DNA of 64,000 nt from the NCBI GenBank assembly GCA_019828545.1, contig JACVRA010000023.1:1-64000 (forward strand), read 5' to 3'. Below, one piece after another: positions 1-8,957 of this stretch. Position 1 is the stretch's first letter; each line of letters opens with the position of its first letter. The translations under genes and the position numbers were made by a program. The notes beneath the pieces are model-generated. The model ran no database searches, had not been told where the DNA came from, and was given only the letters and a program-made list of their open reading frames with translations. This stretch comes from Paracamarosporium sp. OC-R06-R3 (Eukaryota > Ascomycota > Dothideomycetes > Pleosporales > Didymosphaeriaceae).

Positions 1-199
1 TCCACCTATATAGCCAGCTCCTTGCTATAGATAGCTCAGTAGCTTTTCTGTATCCTTTCGTACCAGGCCTATAGGCTAGTCAATTGATCTTTGGTTCACC
101 TCTTATCACGCACTCCCATATGCCTCTGCCCGGAGCACACCTAGCACAGACCTTTTGACTACCTGCGCCGATACAATTTTCCTAGTAAAACGCGTGCAT

Positions 200-233
200 T
201 GGCTGAATCCGTGCATTGGGTGCACGGACACGT
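200..233. repeat. Terminal-repeat-like end left of the transposon array
   Basis: The last bases before the TA at 234-235 resemble the right terminal repeat of the element ending at 4450. Over about 38 bases the two match except for a handful of positions, nearly all transitions, and both finish in GTGCACGGACACGT next to TA. This suggests that another, related element ended here, before the window proper. The rest of 1-199 shows no similarity to the body of that element that I can see, and no gene. Confidence 0.55.
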
Positions 234-235
234 TA

Positions 236-2336
236 CAGTGCACGGACACCGAACGCCCGCTCCGGACCTGCACTGCAACCACAAATATGAGGCTATAGAG
301 CCACGTACAATAGTTGTTATTATAAGATTTTTTGGTGGAGTATTCTACAGGCCTATGCGACAAACTTTCTTATACAAAGTTACTATATTTTGTGGCGGTG
401 CGGCCGCTTCTAGTGGTGACAGTGGTGCGTGGTGGAGGAGGCGTCGCAGGCTTAGGATGACTACGAGCACCCACCGCACGACGCGTAGGCTTCTTTTTAG
501 CTGTAATTACTTTTAAGCTTGTGCGATTGCCTCTTTGGGATAATTTAACAGCTTTTTTAGTGTCGCGAGCTGCTTTTTGGAGCGCTCTTTCGGCTTTGCG
601 TTCCTCTATGGCTACTCGCTCCTTTGCCTTGGCCTGGTCCCTTGCTGCCTTCTCCCTCACCCGCTGTTGACGCTTTTCTTCTGCAACCTTCTCCTTATAT
701 AGCTTATTAGCAGCAGTTAACTCCTTCATCTCTATTTTTTTTAGCTCCTCCTCCTGCCTCTCTTGTTCTTGGACAGCCATGCGAGCTCGCGCCTCCCGGA
801 AGGCTCAAGGAGACCACATCATTGCACCTCCATAATACTCCTAATGCTGTTGTAGGTCTAGTTGCCTATTTAGTTGCTTCTAACGCTTCCACTTTCGGTA
901 TAGCTCCTTCCGCAAGCCATCAATTTCGGCCTAAAGTAACTTAACTTGGGATGATAGGTAGTAGATAGTTTGACCTAGCTTCTGCGCACCTGCACTGCGG
1001 TGATCCTTCACCTCTGCGTGAAGTGTAGTGCAAGCTTTAAGCCAATCCTCTACAGAATAAGCCGTAGAACTAGAGGAGACTGATCCTAAGCTGTCAGGGG
1101 TTGCGTGGCGGAATCTATTAAGTATAACGTCGGCATTAACTAGGGATATGCCGGTGGCTGTAAAGGCCTTAAGTATAAGATCTTCCCTAAACGTCTGTAC
1201 CCAAGCAGGCCAAAATAGGGTAAAAAAGTCGCCTTTTAATAGTGGGGAGAGGCCTTGGGACGCCTAGAGGTGGTTATCAAGTTCACAGGAGTAGTTTAAA
1301 GCAAGAGGCTTAAAGCAGACTACATCTAGGGGTTGTAGCGTCTGGGTGCTGTGAGGGGGTAACACTGCTAGTATAATCTAATTCTAGTAACAGTATTTGA
1401 TGAAATCCTGCGTTAGGTGACTCCTGTAGCTATCTATAATTAAGAGACGGTACTTTAACCGCGCCTTTGCTTTTGTATAACGGTCAAACACCTGCTCAAG
1501 CTACGCTAATCCTATGTTATTATTCGTCCATCTTGACGGCGAAGAGGCGACGTAAATTGAGTGTTTTCCTGCCTTAATATCCGCCACCCAGCGGCTCTGT
1601 ATAGTAGAGTTTTTTGAGCTAAAGATAATACCTAGTGGAAGAGCAGTACCATCAGCGCAAATAGTAGCTAATAGGCTCACCCACTCACGTGAGCCATCTT
1701 GACGAGCCTGCCTAACCTCCTTTTTCTTATATTGACGCCTGCTGAACACCCGTTTTGTATGCCCTAGCACCCTAATCGCGAACCCCTTCTTATCCATATT
1801 GTATGTATACTCAGCTTCTAGCTTGTACTTAGTGATTTTGGCTTGCAGAAGCTTAAAGTACAGCTTGTATTTGTATGCTGAATCAGCGTCGTAGCGATTG
1901 GAGTCCATTCCTGTAGACCATTGGCAGGTAATTCGATCGCGGTGACGGTGTAGGAAGCACGTAACCCACCTATCCAAGCAGGGCTGTTGGGCAATAGAGG
2001 ATGCGAAATTTTGTATCATGCGCCTTATAGGTGGTAAGTGATGCGTTGATAACTCTTCTATATACTTTACTAGATCTGCTTCCTGTTGTTTGTTGAGTTT
2101 CCGGCTATTAATAGGCACGTCGCGTTGGGGTACCTGCACGCCTTGGTGATTGCGCGCCAACGTTGAGCGATCAACACCATGTTTTTCCGCAATCTTTGTA
2201 TACACAAGTTTTTCGCTAGGCTTTAAATTCTTAATCTCCGCAAGCGCTTCTTCAATTCCTGTCATGGTGGTTGAGTAATTACGCGTTGAAATTTAGTGTA
2301 GATGTTGTGCACCGGGCGTTCGGTGTCCGTGCACTG
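236..2336 (-). mobile_element. Fot1/pogo-type DNA transposon (element 1), decayed
   Basis: A 2101-bp element that begins CAGTGCACGGACACCG and ends with the exact reverse complement. The perfect terminal inverted repeats are 24 bp each (236-259 and 2313-2336). It is flanked by TA at 234-235 and 2337-2338, the target duplication of Tc1/mariner/pogo elements. It carries one transposase reading frame on the minus strand, now full of stops. Its right-hand TA is also the left-hand TA of the next element. Confidence 0.85.
370..2265 (-). pseudogene. Broken Fot1/pogo-family transposase (element 1)
   Basis: This would cut and paste its own element. One frame can be followed from the ATG at 2265 to a stop near 370 without a frameshift, but about eight in-frame stops interrupt it, the first a TAG at 1501-1503 where the sister copy has TGG. 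In order there are an N-terminal psq-type helix-turn-helix (KHGVDRSTLARNHQG), a CENP-B-like DNA-binding region, a DDE core and a Lys/Glu-rich coiled tail. The DDE core shows YNMDKKGF, LIIDSYRSH and TLQPLDV; the aspartates are still present although the second motif is degraded. Most stops are TAG, as expected from C-to-T change at CpA. Not functional as it stands; supply in trans from an intact copy elsewhere is possible but unseen. Confidence 0.85.
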
Positions 2337-2338
2337 TA

Positions 2339-4450
2339 ACGTGTCCGTGCACTCAACGCCCGGATTCAGTTAACGCCCCGCTGAACACAAACCGCCCCAT
2401 CTTCAACACGCCATAACCCCACCAATATGAGCGCAATTAATGCTGCAATAAAAGAAATAAAATCGCTAAAGCCTAGAGAATCTTTCTCTTACAGTAAAAT
2501 AGCTAGCAAGTACGGTGTTGATCGAAGTACGCTATCGCGAAGGCACCAATCAATTCAAACGTCGCGTGCAACTGCGGGGTTCAACCGACGGAAACTCAAT
2601 CCCCAACAAGAGGCAGAGCTTGTTTAATATATAGAAGGACTCACAGCCCGTCACCTACTACCTACAAGAGAGATGATACGAAACTTCGCGTTAACAATAG
2701 CTAAGGAGCTAGTGAGCGAGAGCTGGGTTACGCGCTTTATCAACCAACACAGCATCCATCTTATCTCTTAATGGGCAACTAGGATGGACAGCAATCGCCA
2801 CCAGGCTAACTCAGGGGATAAATACAGCCTGTACTTTGATCTCCTAGGGGATAAAATTAAGGAATACGGTATCGAGCCTTGTTACACGTACAATATGGAT
2901 GAAAAAGGCTTCCTTATTGGTATTATTGGCTGATCAAAACGAGTGTTTAGTAGACGTATGTGGGAGAAGAAGGAGGTTAGAGCATCTTTATAAGATGGCT
3001 CTCGCGAATGGATTACCCTCCTAGTATACGTATGCGCTGATGGATTAGCCTTACCGCCAAGCCTTATCTACCAGTCTACTAACAAGGACATCCAGTCAAG
3101 CTGGGTTAAGGATATTAAGGCAGGAAAGCATAGCGTACACGTCTCCTCTTCACCCTCAGGCTAGACAAACAACGATATCGGCCTCGGCTGGCTTAAGCAG
3201 GTGTTTGATCGCTACACCAAGGCGAAGGCTCGACGATCTTACCAACTACTAATCCTAGATGGCTATGGATCTCATGTTACTATGGATTTTATCGACTACT
3301 GCGATAGGAATAGGATCCTCCTGGCCATACTTCCCCCTCACTCGACGCATACGCTTCAGCCGCTTGATGTGGTGCTCTTCAAGCCCCTCTCGTCAGCCTA
3401 CTCAGCCGAGCTCACGACCTACCTCCAAAAGAGCCAAGGCCTAGTCCCAATCAAGAAAGGAAACTTCTTCCCTCTCTTCTGGAAGGCCTGGATAAGTTCC
3501 TTCCGGGAGGAGATGATTCTTAAGTCTTTTAAGGCTACTAGCATATCACCTTTTAACCTAGAGGTTATACTCAAAAGATTTGCCAAAACCACCCAAGATA
3601 AGCAGGAATCACGAGAGAGCTCTACGTTAGTACTCAGTGGATCTGACTGGCGTAAACTAGATCACCTCGTACGAGCTGCAGTAGAGAATCAGGGCAGTAA
3701 GGACGCGCAGAAGCTCAGCCGCTCACTTCACCATATCTCGGTTCAAAATGAGCTACTTCGTCACGAGATCAATAGGCTTAAGGAGGCACTATTAGTTAAG
3801 AAGAAGCATAAGAAGAAGGGCAAGCGTCTTAACCTTCAGCAGCGTTAAGAGTACCATAGGGGAGCAGTCCTCTAGTCACTAAGGAAGGTTAGGGAGGCTC
3901 GTGTGCGCCAGTCCATGAAGGAGCAAGAGGAGAAGGAGCAGAAGCTTCAAAAAGCTAAGACAGCTAAGCTAAGGAAGGCGGCTAAGCTATACAAGGAGAA
4001 AATAGCAGAGGAGAAGCGTGTGGCGCAGGAGGAGGCCAAGAAGGTGAAGGAGAAGGAGAAGGCTGAGAAGGCAGCAGAGCACGCTCGCCAGAAAGAGGCT
4101 CGTAATACAGCCAAAGCTCTACAATCTACCCAAAAGGGTAAGAGAAAAGCCTCGCAGCCACCTCAGCAGAGCAACAAGCGTCAGAAACGTGTGGTTGACG
4201 CTATAGCTACTAAGGAGGCCTCAGGTGCTGCATCAGCAGCTCCACCCAAGACAACGCGGCGTGGCCGCAACGTCAAGCTTCCAAGTAAATATCAATAGCG
4301 CAAGTTAATCGTAAGCATTAATATAGTACAATACTAAAAAATCTTACAATACTAGCTACTATGTGTAGCTCTACAGCGTTATTTTGGTTAAGCGGTTATG
4401 GTGTTCAGCGGGGCGTTGACTGAATCCGGGCGTTGAGTGCACGGACACGT
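2339..4450 (+). mobile_element. Fot1/pogo-type DNA transposon (element 2), decayed
   Basis: A 2112-bp element with terminal inverted repeats of about 55-60 bp (from 2339 and to 4450). They begin ACGTGTCCGTGCACTCAACG and differ by one transition and a small indel. TA flanks it at 2337-2338 and 4451-4452. The transposase lies on the plus strand, opposite to element 1. The terminal repeats share a GTGTCCGTGCAC core with element 1, but in the other orientation relative to the element end, so these are two related families and not two copies of one. Confidence 0.87.
2427..4298 (+). pseudogene. Broken Fot1/pogo-family transposase (element 2)
   Basis: The same transposase family as element 1, moderately diverged. 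The frame from ATG 2427 stays in register to the stop near 4298 but holds seven in-frame stops: TAA 2625, TAA 2769, TGA 2931, TAA 2991, TAG 3162, TAA 3846 and TAG 3873. Several sit where glutamine or tryptophan is expected from element 1. Visible parts are the helix-turn-helix (KYGVDRSTLSRRHQS), the catalytic aspartate motifs YNMDEKGF, LILDGYGSH and TLQPLDVV, and a basic coiled C-terminal tail rich in Lys, Glu and Ala. The stretch 3201-3845 is still open and encodes the second half of the DDE domain. Confidence 0.87.
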
Positions 4451-4452
4451 TA

Positions 4453-4604
4453 GCCTCCGCGACTAGCTCGAATCGTTGGTCTGCGCCGCAAAAATACTTC
4501 TTCAGTTGCATAGTTTCTGTTAGCTACGCTAAGTATGAACAAGGTAGAAAAGAAGGCACATAAAGAACATACGCCCTGCGCCTGGATGAGGTCAGCGGTG
4601 GATA
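4453..4604 (-). pseudogene. Gene fragment of unknown family, copy A, cut by transposon
   Basis: Read on the minus strand this encodes about 48 residues with the motifs ADLIQAQGVCS and ATEEVFLRRRPTIRAS, and ends in TAA formed by the transposon target TA at 4451-4452. A diverged copy at 7155-7393 shares ADLTRAQVVCS and TAEEVYLRRRPITQ. The reading frame therefore seems to have been interrupted at its 3' side by the array. The family is not recognised. An A12-type run lies nearby at about 4686-4697. Confidence 0.5.
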
Positions 4605-4741
4605 GACATGCTGTGCCAGTTCTAAGCTGAAGTCCCACACCTGGCCTAACACCCATCGTCTGGAATGGAGAAGCGTTTTTACACCAAAAAAAAAAAAGAG
4701 AAGAAGAAGGAAAATCCTTTTCCTCAGCCAATTGAGCCATT

Positions 4742-6882
4742 TCATATGATCTTAACGTCCAATAGAGGTTGGTTTTGAAAATGTACCCAGTCCGCTGAGG
4801 CAAAAAAGCCTACCCGTTGGTATACTGAATTATCGCCGTCAATTTCCTTAAGGACCAACCCACTGCATTGAGCGTGCGGACCCTGACGTGTCAGAGATAG
4901 CAATGCTAGTGGCGAGTCGAATGAGTCCAAGTCATCTTTATAGATATGTACTTCAATGGTGTCGTTATCCTGGCCAGGCTCGGAGGTCTTGAACTGCCAT
5001 TTAACTACACCCGAGCTTTGGTGCTTGCTAGGTACCGCCCAACCATAACGCACGTGGCCCTGGATTATGATATGGCCCTCCGCGACCTCTGCGAACATCG
5101 CGTCGGTTGATTGGGGAGTACAGGATATACTGATTAGCTTACAACAAGGTCTCATATTAGTTTTGATTTGGTCATACGTGATCTCACCATCGAGCGATGC
5201 CCAAGATCAAGACGGAGCACGGTACCGGCTGGGGCGTAGACCTCCAAGATACCGAGGCTCGTTGACGTACCAATGCAATTGAGCAACTATATTGTGCTCC
5301 CACAATCCTGCGTAGTAGTTCGGTCCAAGGATTGTGGAGAAGGCTTCCGCTATTCCGGCCAAGGCCGGCAACTTGTCATTTTCCAGGGACATTCTGCGCT
5401 CACTATACTCCATGACCAGTGCTCGCCATTCTAGGAGTGCGATAGACTTGTTCCTTGATGGTCGTGCTTTGAATGCGCCCAAGATACCATAGTCAACAAG
5501 GGCGTTCGGATAGCCCCCCGCATTTTGAGGTCCACCTGCACATCGCCATTGAAGAGTGTTCGAAGCATAAAATAGCACGCGCGGTGACATGTATATCTCT
5601 TGTAGAGCCCATGCCCTTTCGTTTATGGGCTCTCGATGTGCCAAGTTTAGACCATGTTGCATACACAATGTCCCAAATGTGTTCTTCGAGATACGATATG
5701 GCAGCCAGAAGCTATTATTGGATTGGCGAGTTTCAAGAAAGCCTTTTGCGGAGCAGTTCGATGATGCTGCGATGATGGTAACATGCGACTGCCGGTATAT
5801 TTCGCCCATCCGTGCAATCTCATGCGTTTTATCCTCCGGTGAATCTTGCAGGATGCATAAAGCATCGATCCATAGATAATCAACTGGTATGGCTTTCGCG
5901 ACCGCGATAGCATCAAGAAGAGTGTTTGGAAGAGCCTCGACAGGAATTTGCTGTTCGTACTGTTTCAAGTTTTCTGTTGTTAGGCAACCCGGCTGGCTTG
6001 TGCCCCAACAATAAGACTTTGGTTTGTCAGTGAAGACACGTGCGAAATATCGAGCGTGAGAATGTCAAACTCACAAGGGCGGCATATCTTCCCTTCATTC
6101 TGTCTGTCTGCAAGAGACGTGGACGGTCTGTGGATGTTGCCGGACTGATCTCAATAACACGCGTGGGCAGAGGTACGTCTCTAGGCGTCATACAGTGCTC
6201 ATGCAGCTCACAAGCGCGAAGCCATGTTTGTATCTGATCTCTTGTAGCCTCAGGACTGACATCTAATTGCAGCGATCTCGACGGCACATAAGCTGCAGCT
6301 TCGTCGTGAGACGAGGTGAGACCATGGAGTATTGTCCCTGTATACTTCAAATTCGATTTTGTCGTGGTGTAGTGATAAGTAACACGGATACCTCCTATAC
6401 GCCCACTGTACGGCAGAAGTTCGAAGTCGAATTTTAAATCTAGCGGTAATTCTGCAATTGGGACTGGTCAGCCAAGGTCAGATGGACGATTTGTCCTAAT
6501 GCTACACGATACAGAGCATTTATTCAAGAAGCAATGGAATTCCACACCGTATACAATGACTTCTTCAAATTGAACCAATTGTATATTAGGGATTTGTCCC
6601 TGCATGCCAATGCGCTGACCAAGATAATCGCCTGGTCTACTTACCGTCAACAAGGACTATGACCGAGAGCAGCAAGGCGCACCATGAACAACCACCTTTG
6701 GCTGATGAGCGGACAGTAGCTAGATCGACAGTATAGGATATCGTATCACTTGGTGGTGTTGTCTGCACGTTTTCTCCCAGACCTATCGTCGCGCAGAGTT
6801 GTTCATAACGGACGGTGTTAAAGATGTCGGTCCAGCACCGTTCGCACACCAAGGATTGAATTTCTTTTAGTCGTTCACTCAT
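4742..6882 (-). pseudogene. HET-domain protein gene with one in-frame stop
   Basis: HET proteins trigger programmed cell death on non-self recognition in fungi. The model has three exons (6882-6645, 6451-6075, 6016-4742) and GT..AG introns of 193 and 58 nt; all phases agree, giving about 629 codons. Visible are a Cys-rich N-terminus (CERCWTDIF, KGGCSWCALL), the pre-HET stretch MTPRDVPLPTRVIEI, and HET-domain blocks (YAALSYCWG across the second intron, LWIDALCILQD, NERAWALQEIY). A single TGA at 5207-5209 replaces the usual first Trp of the P-S-W-S-W motif; the frame then runs on for about 155 codons to a normal end. The 193-nt intron is unusually long and is the weakest part of the model. It could be a recent pseudogene, an allele or a sequencing error. 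Confidence 0.8.
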
Positions 6883-7154
6883 GGGAGATAATCCAACGTA
6901 TCCCGTTGTACAGCGCAAGTGTTGCGATCTGGATCGGTTTTGGGCGTGTTACAAGGCTGGCACAGACGGCCGCTGCAATATCGTCTAGAGGGATCACAAA
7001 AAGCAGCAGTATGTATAAACGAAGAATTGGCAAGCGTGTAGTGCCCAGGTAAAGGTTCAACGCGAAAGTGTAGCCGTAGAGAGGTAGGTCGACCTCCAAC
7101 GTAGCTACCTGGGCTGCCTCTTGAAATGCGCTAGTCCAGAATTGGGCGGCGTGT

Positions 7155-7393
7155 TAGTCATCATTCACAGACCTGAGGAGCCTCCGCAAGATGTTCTCCT
7201 CTTCAAGTGTTAGAATCCATATTTTCTGCAATCACTCAGGAATAGGCAGCTCGAGCCGTTGCATTGGCTGTTGGGTGATTGGTCTGCGCCGCAAATATAC
7301 TTCTTCAGCTGTACTGTTTCGGTTGGTTATGCGCGAAGCAGGAAATAAGGCACCCGAAGAGCACACGACCTGCGCCCGAGTGAGGTCAGCCAT
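7155..7393 (-). pseudogene. Gene fragment of unknown family, copy B
   Basis: An 80-codon frame from ATG 7393 begins MADLTRAQVVCSSGALFP, continues with TAEEVYLRRRPITQQP and meets one TGA after LPIPE. The same frame then runs on (LQKIWILTLEEENILRRLL) to a TAA. The first 45 residues match copy A at 4453-4604. Both copies lie on the minus strand and flank the HET pseudogene. I cannot name the family. The TGA falls where TGG would fit. Confidence 0.45.
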
Positions 7394-7394
7394 G

Positions 7395-8957
7395 GATGAT
7401 ACGCAGGTCTTCGCAAACCCAATTGATTTGAATTACTCGCTCCAAGCACCACCTTTCTAGACTCGAGCGTTGGAGGAGGCTGGCTAAGCTTCCTTGGCCG
7501 GGCTGCGGGACCGTGCCACATGTGCTCGACTTTACTGCCCTTCGCGGAGTGGTGGCCGAAGCTCTGGGACGGCTCGCCTGTGCAGCTGCAGAACCACGGC
7601 GATGGATGGAGGATGGGACAGGGTCGCGAGAGCACGCGAGAGGTGGGGCGTTTGCCGCTGATATCGTTCGGTAGGGCATGTCTGGAGGTGTACGGGCGTA
7701 GGCACAAGTCAGGGCAGCCATGGTGGTGTAGCTTGAGGCGAGATGGTACCGCACAGCAGCTTCCTCATCCCCAACACCCACCTCGCGCCCTCTTCCCTCC
7801 ATGCTCCCTCTCCCCCCAAACGCACCCCGACGCTCGACAGCCTCGCCAAACCCATCACCCTGTTCATGTACACGGTACATGACCTTCCCGATGCGGCAGC
7901 AAGCTACCAGCTACCAAGCCCGGCCAACAGCCCATCTGCACCGACCATCTGCCGGCGCGGGGTTGGTCTCGTACACTCAAATTCAATCAGGCAAACGAAC
8001 TGCATCCGATTCCTGCAGCGCTGCCTCGTGGCTACAGCATCGCTTGGGCCTCTTATCGCGATCGTCTTGCGCAGGTTTCCAACAATCATATGCGCCTCTT
8101 ATCGCAACTCCTACACCCGCGCGTCTATCACACGTCTTGTTGTACCACAGCCGTGGCACACGACGCCCCCACTGGGCCCGGCGTGCACGAGAGCGCGGAC
8201 CATCGATATCTCTCCCAAGGTGCACCCATTCTTCCGCTCCTGTCTGGGTGGAACCAAGCCCGCCACCCGTTTCACACAGATCGTGTGCTTCGCGAACCAG
8301 CCGTCGCATCGCTATCTGCCCAGAAACGCGCCCATGGCGGGTCCCATGCGATCGCTGTGCTCGCCACATCCGCTCTCCCCAGGGACATGCCATCAGCAGC
8401 GCTGATGGACGTTCCATAGAACATTCAGTGATTTGGCAGCCCGGCACTAAGACCCGCTCATGATGTGTTGCATGGGTGGAATGCGCACCGACCCAGGACT
8501 GGACCCTCGCGTCTTCACCTGCGTTTCCTGATGGGGGTCCTTGTCCGTCGAGGCACCTACTCCGCGATAATCTCGGTGGCGACCATTGACAGCCGCCCGT
8601 CCCTTCATCTTTAGGGCCTCATGCAAGCCTTACTCCATGGGGCAGGCGTGAGCTTCTTCTACCAGATGCTCGCGCTTCGTGTGAAATCCACCACTGGCCG
8701 AGGTCCTGATAGCGGCGCATGGGGCCGTTATACACAGACAGGGGACAGCCGTGCCTAAGCTGTTCGATAGCCATGGGCTGGACTACTGCCAATCGCAGAG
8801 AGGGTTGGTCTTCTAGCGGAACCCGGCATGCTTCCATGCAGCCAGTGTACATATATTGGGAGCGACACCCCTCCCACCTGAGTCCTGCTATCGCGAGATC
8901 CCTTGACCTCTGCGGCCACTGTTTCCAATCGTCCTAGGTACGGCACACTAGCTCACC
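7395..8957. other. Intergenic, upstream of the OPT transporter
   Basis: GC-rich DNA with several overlapping open frames on both strands. None has a recognisable domain, and their Pro/Arg/Ser-heavy translations look like composition artefacts. I see no RNA gene or repeat. It probably holds the promoter and 5' leader of the transporter at 8958. Confidence 0.5.

Noticed and set aside
6468..6653. Possible extra exon inside the HET pseudogene
   Set aside because: The stretch reads in frame to a TGA but looks unlike HET proteins; splicing it out with GTAAGT at 6644 and CAG at 6452 keeps the phase on both sides.
7743..8463. Overlapping 220-codon plus-strand frames
   Set aside because: Pro/Ser/Arg/His-rich in two frames at once, no domain, no plausible splice structure; composition artefact upstream of the transporter.
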